A model generated the notes under the pieces. It was given only the letters and a program-made list of their open reading frames with translations. It had not been told where the DNA came from and made no database searches. Positions 58,901-64,000 of a stretch of 64,000 nt of DNA are shown here, piece by piece. The DNA lies in NCBI GenBank assembly GCA_916700875.1, contig CAKAKS010000039.1, forward strand, positions 24,387,315 through 24,451,314. The letters run 5' to 3'. Every line of letters starts with the position of its first letter. Position 1 is the first letter of the stretch. The position numbers and the translations under genes are program-made. This DNA comes from Sebastes aleutianus (lineage: Eukaryota; Chordata; Actinopteri; Perciformes; Sebastidae).

Positions 58901-61884
58901 ACCCTTTACTTACTAGCCTTTATATCTACATGTCTGATGGCCTTATATAAAGTGAGAAACTCATGACATCTTATTAATGAATAACTCATTTTCTAATAAA
59001 ACACTGGGTACTGAATGTTTGTACTGAAAAAAACTTAGATGTTATACCTTATTAGGAGGTGGTAACTATTTATCAATGCATTAAATGGATAGTTGGGGTG
59101 TTTTGAAGTGGGCTTGTATGAGGTCCTTATTCATAGTATGTGTATTAACTGCAGTAGATGAGGGTCGGCACACACCCAGCTTGGAGAAACCGACAAGAGT
59201 ACTGACACCGGAGCAAAGCAATATAGTGCTGTGGACGGGGACAGCAGAAAAAATGTATTTTAGCAACCACAAAGAAACGCTCACCTAAAAGAATTTATAT
59301 CTGTTTATATGTAACTTTCGGAATATCCTTGTTATTAATGACACCGGTGGCCGTTAAGTGGACTGCAGTCAGCATCCTGTTGTTCGCACTCCGTAGGTGT
59401 GAGTGATCATCCTGGGCATCGGCCAAAACAGTGACGTGACGTTACATTACAATCACATATCACCGTTACTATCTTTAATGTCCAATCTCCATGATACTAA
59501 CTAGCTTGCCATTTGCAAATTACTTCATCAGCTAACGTTGCGAAGCAAAATCGTCCCGAGTCGTTTACATAGAAATCAGTCCACAGGCTGTTATTGGCAA
59601 CTGAGAAAGTTGAGGACTTTTAAGTTACATTACATTCAGTTCACGCATTGTCAATACAAGCAATTACTACAGGTAAATTGTTACACATAGTACCTTTAAG
59701 TGTACGCTATATTTAGAATATTTTCACTGCCTTATCTTGCCATCAGACAGCCCTTTCCTTCTCCTTTCCGACGGGAACTGAACTGAAAGTGAGCCTTATC
59801 TGTGCTCTCTCCAAAGCCAGCACGCTCAGATGACAAAAACAGTATAGATACGTTTCACTTGCGGTTCAGTTCGCTGTCGGAAAATATTCTAAATATAGCG
59901 TACACTTAAACGGATATACATTTTTTTAGGTGGGTCTTTCTTTTAGGTGGCTAAAATACTTTTTTCTACAGTCCCCATCCACAGCACTGTATTGCTTTGC
60001 TCCGGTGCTGGTACTTCTGTCTGTTTCTTGATGCTGGGGGCGTGCCGATCGTCATCTACTGTAGGTAATACACCTACTATGGATAAGTTATACAACCCCA
60101 CTTCAAAACACCCAAACTATCCCTTTAACCATCAGACAAAATGCTGTATGTACATGCCTACAGAAATGTCATCTGTAATTAAACAAAGTATAAAAACAAA
60201 GTGACCAAACTGATGAGTGTACCTCTGACACAGAGGGGTTGCTGGCCACTCCAGGTACCATTTGGCTGGCAGGTACGTCGGGCATTACCACTGATAGCAT
60301 ATGATTGGTTACAGAAGAACTCCACTGTTTGAGGCTGCGCCCCGGGCAGCAGCTCGTAGTATCCGTGGTAGAGGCGAGAGAGAGGAGGGCAGCTTCTCTC
60401 TGCAGGAGGGGAGCAGACAGATGAAGGTGAAGACCAACAACAAGGGGAGGATTTTCATTTTTTTTTTTTTTTTCTCTTACCGCTGAAGCTTTGGTTGACT
60501 TCTTTCTCCTTTTCTTTTTCTTTCTCCTCCCTCTCCCTTTCCAACTCCTCCTTTGTTTTCTCAGCAGAACCCTTCTCTGTCTTGTCCTCTTCAGTTGTTG
60601 GCTTTTCCTTTGGTTTTTCCTCTCCTCCCGCTCTGTACATGGTGTACTGTGTAATGTTGACTCTACTGGGAAGGGTTTTCCTCCCTGGGTCTGGGGAACC
60701 TATGGTATTATTTTCTCTCTGTGTGTCCTTTGTATCCCGTATAACTGTGTTGTTCTTTGTCATTTCCACTTCAAATATCTCCACTGTGTTTTCACCCTCG
60801 TCTATGATGACCGTCCTCACCTTGGTGTCATTAGGGCCGACTTTGTTTGCATCTTTTTTTCCGTTCACCTGCTCCTCTTTTCTTTCCTTCTCTTCTTGCC
60901 CTTTGTCTTTTATCACAACTATTTCTGTGATATCTGTCTCCAAGTTTGTGTCCGGGCTGCCTTCTTTTCTCTCAGGAGGCTTTCCGACCTCGGGTTCTTT
61001 CTTTTCAACTGTATTCAGGCTGTTGTCTGGGCCTTCACTATCCACTTTATCTTTGCTGCCTCCGGTAGGTTTCTCTGACCCAGTATTTCTCTCCTCTAGC
61101 TCTCCTTCATTCCCACCCTCAGACACAGTTTTCTCAGTGAGAGTGTTATTCACTGTGGACACAGAACATAAAGAAAGATCATTACAGAATTGTCAGTCAG
61201 CAGCTGATTGTAAATCTTTTTGTTCAAAGTTGGCTTGTCATGCGGAATGGTTCTCGGCACTGACTCATTTTCTGTTTGTACTTTTGTACTCTTTGCACTG
61301 ACTCTTCCGTTTCAGTTCTAATCCCCATTATTTAAGACACTCTGTCTGACCTTGGGTGCAAACAGGAGGAGTCCCGCTCCAGGTGTTGTTAGGGAGGCAT
61401 GCTCTCTGGAAGCTCCCGCTGAGCTCAAAGGGCTGGTAGCACAGGTACTGTAGAGCAATGAGGACATCATTGGGTCCATAAACCAAGAAGTGGTCCCCGT
61501 GGGTTGGCTTGGGTGGTAAAGTGCAGACTCCTTCCACTGGCGCTGGAGACATGAAAGGGAAAATCAAGCTTTTAAATGCTGCAAATCGTCCTTTTCCCGC
61601 AATCTGCACCATCTCTGGGGCAGTATGTATGGCATCCAGACCCAAGCAAATAACAAACATATGACTTTACCAGATCTCAAAATGACAGAAAACTTTTCCC
61701 ATCATTATCTTACCGCACTCTGGGGCAGGCGCACTCCAGGTGCCATCACTCAGGCAGATGGCGGTACGAAACCCCCGCAGCTCGAAGCCACGGTCACAAC
61801 TGAAAGCGATGCGTGCCCCCGAGTGATGAAACAAACCCTCTGTGGATCCATGGTGGGGCACTGGAGGCCTGTGGCATCCCACCA
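52380..61884 (-). CDS. pamr1: PAMR1-like inactive serine protease with Sushi modules, 3' part (8 exons)
   Basis: PAMR1 (peptidase domain containing associated with muscle regeneration 1) is a secreted multidomain protein of unknown biochemical role. Mammalian PAMR1 has CUB, EGF, two Sushi modules and a trypsin-like domain lacking the catalytic serine. Eight exons here join in frame (2462 nt, 819 residues after a split codon): Sushi A (about 1-56), Sushi B (57-120), a charged region (121-344), Sushi C (345-403), a linker, Sushi D (to 502) and the S1 domain (502-819). Diagnostic identities with human PAMR1 include ACREPKVSELVRQRVLP, GSSRRTCLKTGKWSGR, CSGALVN, VVVAAHCVTELGKV, NGVPVSVTDNM and the last residues FKDWIESNMK. 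The CUB, EGF and N-terminus lie right of the window. Gene order cd44-slc1a2-pamr1 agrees with human 11p13. Confidence 0.93.
53015..53680. mobile_element. TTAA-flanked DNA element in the pamr1 peptidase intron
   Basis: TTAA at 53011-53014 and 53681-53684. The terminal inverted repeats AGGGACTATTTGTAACTTT and AGGGACTGTTTGTAACTTT (from the right) differ at one base. 666 bp with a CpG-rich centre and a shorter internal palindromic stretch (GTCTCCGACCGCATCCGG / CCCGGTCGGAGACG). The right target site ends only 24 bp from the splice donor at 53708. Confidence 0.88.
53709..54082 (-). CDS. pamr1: pamr1 exon, N-terminal half of the S1-like domain
   Basis: 374 nt, phase 1 in and phase 0 out. It contains CGKHPTFD, WPWLAAIYRRTTNG, LVCSGALVNQKRVVVAAHCV (the triad His is kept), TELGKVYPLDAAEIKVVVGK and QYRDDSRDSKGLQDLK. 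Between NG and DWQLVC is an extra Lys/Thr/Ala-rich loop (TKVTKVTKADSQAAGPLRGD onward), longer than the human one, containing an RGD triplet. Confidence 0.93.
55458..56116. mobile_element. Middle nested element with 39-bp TIRs (CACTTTATTAGGTACACCTG)
   Basis: The left arm 55458-55496 and right arm 56078-56116 are inverted with two mismatches, both containing GGCCACTTTATTAGGTACAC. This terminal sequence is shared with fish Tc1-like elements. It sits inside the hAT-type element at 54962-56321 and is itself interrupted at 55674-55937. No transposase is visible. Confidence 0.85.
55674..55937. mobile_element. Innermost nested element (TAGGGCTGTCC ... GGGGCAGCCCT)
   Basis: 264-bp element with short inverted ends. 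The interior is rich in ACTAATCGACTAAAG and GACGATTAGTCGTCTAAT motifs, seen in a recurrent fish hAT-like MITE. It lies inside the 55458-56116 element. The 3' boundary is slightly uncertain because CCCTCATA/CCCTCATT overlaps the end. Confidence 0.7.
56794..57023 (-). CDS. pamr1: pamr1 Sushi D exon
   Basis: 230 nt, phase 2 in and phase 1 out. It reads KTPVHKLYSSGFGRQFQFDG, LPQGFHHLYAHIEYECASPF, YQHSGSSRRTCLKTGKWSGR and HVSCSP. It corresponds to the second Sushi of human PAMR1 (LQYECISPFYRRLGSSRRTC). Confidence 0.93.
57206..57272 (-). CDS. pamr1: pamr1 short linker exon
   Basis: 67 nt, phase 1 in and phase 2 out. It encodes CREPKVSELVRQRVLPPQAT, matching human ACREPKISDLVRRRVLP. Found by homology and splice sites (TTTATTTGCAG / ATCCAG|GTATGT). 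Confidence 0.93.
57307..57372. repeat. 20-bp tandem repeat, about three copies
   Basis: Unit CACATAACACATGCAATACA repeated about 3.3 times just upstream (minus-strand sense) of the short pamr1 linker exon. Confidence 0.9.
57947..58276. mobile_element. TTAA-associated DNA element in a pamr1 intron
   Basis: TTAA at 57943-57946 is followed by AGGAAAAGTTCGATATTTTG. The right end (CCAAAATGTCAAACTATCC, to 58276) is its inverted counterpart, but the right TTAA is lost. The interior (AACTGGGGGAAACAGCTAGC) is a hallmark of an abundant percomorph repeat. Confidence 0.7.
58315..58700 (+). mobile_element. Possible solo LTR
   Basis: A segment beginning TGTGACGACC and ending GTCTGTGACA (TG...CA) contains a TATA-like ACCTTATAAAAACCCC near 58440 and an AATAAATAA poly(A)-like signal near 58640, in the order expected of an LTR. 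The flanking 5 bp (CCTAG / CCATA) do not match well, and no internal retrotransposon is present. Alternatively it is an unrelated repeat. Confidence 0.4.
59085..60124. mobile_element. TTAA-flanked foldback element with long inverted arms
   Basis: TTAA at 59081-59084 and 60125-60128. The left arm (59085-59290: GATAGTTGGGGTGTTTTGAA, GTAGATGAGGGTCGGCAC, CCGGAGCAAAGCAATATAGT) is inverted and about 85% similar to the right arm (about 59945-60124). The centre carries a degenerate stretch related to the AGGGACTNTTTGTAAC family and a complete smaller element at 59700-59905. It lies in the pamr1 intron next to the Sushi C exon. Confidence 0.85.
59700..59905. mobile_element. Nested MITE with perfect 26-bp inverted repeats and TTAA flanks
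   Basis: Arms 59700-59725 and 59880-59905 are perfect inverted repeats (GTGTACGCTATATTTAGAAT inward). TTAA flanks at 59696-59699 and 59906-59909. Internal secondary inverted repeats (TCCGACGGGAACTGAACTGA / TTCAGTTCGCTGTCGGA) make almost the whole 206 bp one hairpin. Confidence 0.9.
60223..60399 (-). CDS. pamr1: pamr1 Sushi C exon
   Basis: 177 nt, phase 1 at both ends. It reads RSCPPLSRLYHGYYELLPGA, TVEFFCNQSYAISGNARRTC and QPNGTWSGQQPLCVR: four Cys and the Trp of a Sushi module. It corresponds to the first Sushi of human PAMR1 (NSYVLSGNEKRTCQQNGEWS). AG dinucleotides at 60398 and 60396 are possible alternative acceptors but would break phase. Confidence 0.9.
60481..61152 (-). CDS. pamr1: pamr1 Glu/Lys-rich, sequon-rich insertion exon
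   Basis: 672 nt, phase 1 at both ends, with good acceptor (TGTCCACAG) and donor (AGCG|GTAAGA). It encodes about 224 residues dominated by Glu, Lys, Thr, Asp and Asn with no cysteine. Six N-glycosylation sequons are present (three NNT, NDT, NIT, NQS). Two hydrophobic islands, ITEIVVIKDK and TVIIDEGENTVEIFEVEMT, interrupt the charge. The last 45 residues (EELEREREEKEKEKEKEVNQ) look like a single charged helix. The frame stays open across the exon and neighbours join exactly, so it is coding rather than intron. I know no counterpart in mammalian PAMR1. The opposite-strand open frames here are shadows. Confidence 0.85.
61351..61542 (-). CDS. pamr1: pamr1 Sushi B exon
   Basis: 192 nt, phase 1 at both ends: PVEGVCTLPPKPTHGDHFLV, LIALQYLCYQPFELSGSFQR, ACLPNNTWSGTPPVCTQ. 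Four Cys and Trp fit a Sushi (CCP) module, with one sequon (NNT). It is separated from Sushi A by a 171-bp intron. Confidence 0.9.
61714..61884 (-). CDS. pamr1: pamr1 Sushi A exon
   Basis: 171 nt, phase 1 at both ends: VGCHRPPVPHHGSTEGLFHH, SGARIAFSCDRGFELRGFRT, AICLSDGTWSAPAPEC. A typical Sushi module with four Cys and the GTW motif. It is the most 5' pamr1 exon that I can identify in the window. Confidence 0.9.
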
Positions 61885-64000
61885 CTGAGTGGAAATACAG
61901 GCATGCACGTTTTATTCATGAACACAGGTTGTCTTATTTTCCTGTTTTCTTAACTGAATGCTGCATCTTCCAAACTGAGGCGTATATAGGGGATTTAGGA
62001 GGCATTTCTAGCATTCCTCAAACATCAGTTTATTGCGCTTCCCGGCTGTAAAAGACCACACAAATAGACCTTCAGGTGTTTTGCAGGTCAAACAGGTAGC
62101 ACATAAACAGAAATCGCAGCTCTTGGACTCATTACTCTTCATTTACAAATATCCGGAGCTTTAAAAAGCATAGCCTGCTACCTCAGAGGCTCATTAATGA
62201 GTAATTTCACCCGTCTTGGTAAAGTTCACACTAAGACTTTCGCGCATGGCTTGTAAATAGATGCAATAAAATAGCTTTAGTCAAACTGTTTAATTTTCCA
62301 GTGTTGTAAAAGTGGATTTTATGAAGCGGGGTAGCAGAGATTGGTAATGTGGGATACTGTGTGTTGTGTGACAACCTACTGCAAAATAAAAGTATCCATG
62401 TCATAAAATGGGAAATTATAATTCTTTTGGTATTTTGTGTTGTGCATTTTCTTTGTGAATAATATAGTATTGAGTTTCTATTTTACAGGCAAACTACATA
62501 TGTGCACGCAAAATGCTGTGGTACCGGACTGCGCCGCCCACAACTGAGCTCACACAAACCCAAACACACATGTTCACACTGTGAGATGATGCCTTAGGAG
62601 GTTTTCTGTGTTTTGGACTTTAGCTTGGGTCCAATCCATGAAATGCACTGTCTGCAGTTTTATTGCTCCAAACTAAGGAACCCTCCCTATAATCTGGGCG
62701 TTTTGCATTATGCCATTTTCAATGTGAAGTCCCTTAGGGGATGGAGTATGCTCTTTACCAGCCAAAAGAGGAAAATTAAACTGTAGTTGACCTCCTTTGA
62801 ATATATTTTTTTTAAGTCAAAGCATCCTGGCGTGCTGTGGGCGTCGTTGTATTGCATTTAAATGATCCCTCTTCCACATCAGATTTTGTTCACAGACATA
62901 ACGAGATGAGTTATTGGGGTGGAATGCAAACATACGACGCATAACGACTCACACTGTAAGTAAATCATCATTCCTTTCGTTAATGCCTCGGAAACTATGC
63001 TCAACACTGCACTCCAAAACAGATTAGACTCAAGAATAGATTAAACCGTGCCAGAGAGAGAAAGGAAAATAAATTATTTCCTATCTCGAGTTTCTACAAT
63101 AATGTGTCAAGGCTCTCTCATACAGAATGAGTTTTAGCTCAGGCTTACAACAGATGACAGGTTGATTATTGAAGACATAAAATACGTCTGCTTATGTCAG
63201 GTTCGTACTTAAAATTCTCCAGGCAGAAATGTAGACGACGTTTTCCTCTACAAAATATCAGACATTAGCGTTATTCCAGCTCTCATCCATTTAAAATTAA
63301 CAGCTGAGGATTCCTCATGGGAATACAGATGAATGCACACTGTGTGGAATGAAACTCCTGTCTTTTTTTTTACGGGTGGAAAAGCTGGCTCGCGTCATAG
63401 AAGTAGAATTGTTTCACCATTCGTTTTATAGAGCCTTGAAAATGCCACGGATCTTAAGGGAGGTGTATTGGATATAAAAACACAAGTTAGGGTCCAGACA
63501 CCCATAAATAACAGACTCTTGTAGGCCAACCACACCCTGAATGAGCAGTACCTCACATCATGAGTGGAGTGGCTCTACCAGTATGTTGTAAATAACTGCA
63601 AATGTCCGGACAGATTTAAGGTGGCATATGGTTTGCTGACATTACCAAAAACATCAATACCCCCCCAAAAAAACACAGTATTTTTCTCTTCTCCTCATCT
63701 TTGATGCTTTCATTTCTTAATCTGTCCACCATTAGTTGGTTCCGTGCTGCTTAATTTCATGCAAATATGTTTTTTAGATGGTCATTTGGATTTGCAGCAT
63801 AACTGTTGAACTGCTGACTGGCCAAAGCTATAGCTGGGACTACACGGATGGAGAAGGCAGCTGGCCTGAACCAAGTCCAAACCACAGACATCTCCCATGT
63901 GACAGTGATTCACCGCCTGCCTCATGGCAGCAACAACAGCAAAAAAAAAGAGAAAGGAAAATGCTTTCAGGAAGAGGTAAATTCTTGCTAATTTTGTTGT
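61885..64000 (-). other. pamr1 intron, nothing recognised
   Basis: No EGF or CUB exon and no known repeat could be recognised on either strand up to the window edge. AT-rich with ordinary composition. Confidence 0.55.

Noticed and set aside
60491..61301. Long + strand open frames (195 and 268 codons), Ser/Phe-rich
   Set aside because: They are the antisense shadow of the E/K-rich pamr1 exon; purine-rich coding sequence gives stop-free pyrimidine-rich antisense frames.
1..64000. tRNA, rRNA, CRISPR arrays, bacterial operons or phage features
   Set aside because: None seen on either strand; the sequence is a vertebrate nuclear region, and the A/B-box search by eye found no tRNA or tRNA-SINE head.

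Overview
This is a teleost nuclear genome window, most likely from a percomorph (spiny-rayed) fish. The evidence is vertebrate genes with small exons, canonical GT/AG introns and symmetric phases, AT-rich introns, abundant microsatellites, and several interspersed repeats I recognise from percomorph genomes. Three genes are present in the order cd44 (+), slc1a2 (-), pamr1 (-). To my knowledge this is the gene order and relative orientation of human 11p13, so the window is a conserved synteny block.

Layout: 918-3411 holds the last three coding exons of cd44 (stem, transmembrane, cytoplasmic tail), followed by a 3' UTR to about 4.3 or 5.2 kb. A roughly 1.5 kb AT-rich minisatellite (5.42-6.97 kb) separates it from the convergent slc1a2 gene. 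slc1a2 (glial glutamate transporter EAAT2/GLT-1) is read in full as ten coding exons between 19988 and 11260 on the minus strand. They join in frame to 569 residues, and a second, read-through C-terminus (GLT-1b type, ending in the PDZ ligand ETCI) gives 558 residues. Its 3' UTR probably runs down to about 7.07 kb. A strong splice donor at 38590 marks a candidate non-coding first exon, which would make 20-38.6 kb a large first intron. 39-51.9 kb is gene-free and carries LINE relics, MITEs and simple repeats. 51.95-61.88 kb holds the 3' part of pamr1 (four Sushi modules and an inactive trypsin-like domain); its EGF, CUB and N-terminal exons lie beyond the right edge.

The most unusual coding feature is a 672-bp phase-1 pamr1 exon (60481-61152). 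It inserts about 224 Glu/Lys/Thr-rich residues with six N-glycosylation sequons between Sushi modules. Two further Sushi modules lie upstream of it that I do not know from mammalian PAMR1. The non-coding DNA has a rich transposon record: several TTAA-flanked non-autonomous elements, hAT-type MITEs with perfect 8-bp target duplications, a three-level nested insertion at 54.96-56.32 kb, and a 1-kb foldback with another element inside it at 59.08-60.13 kb.
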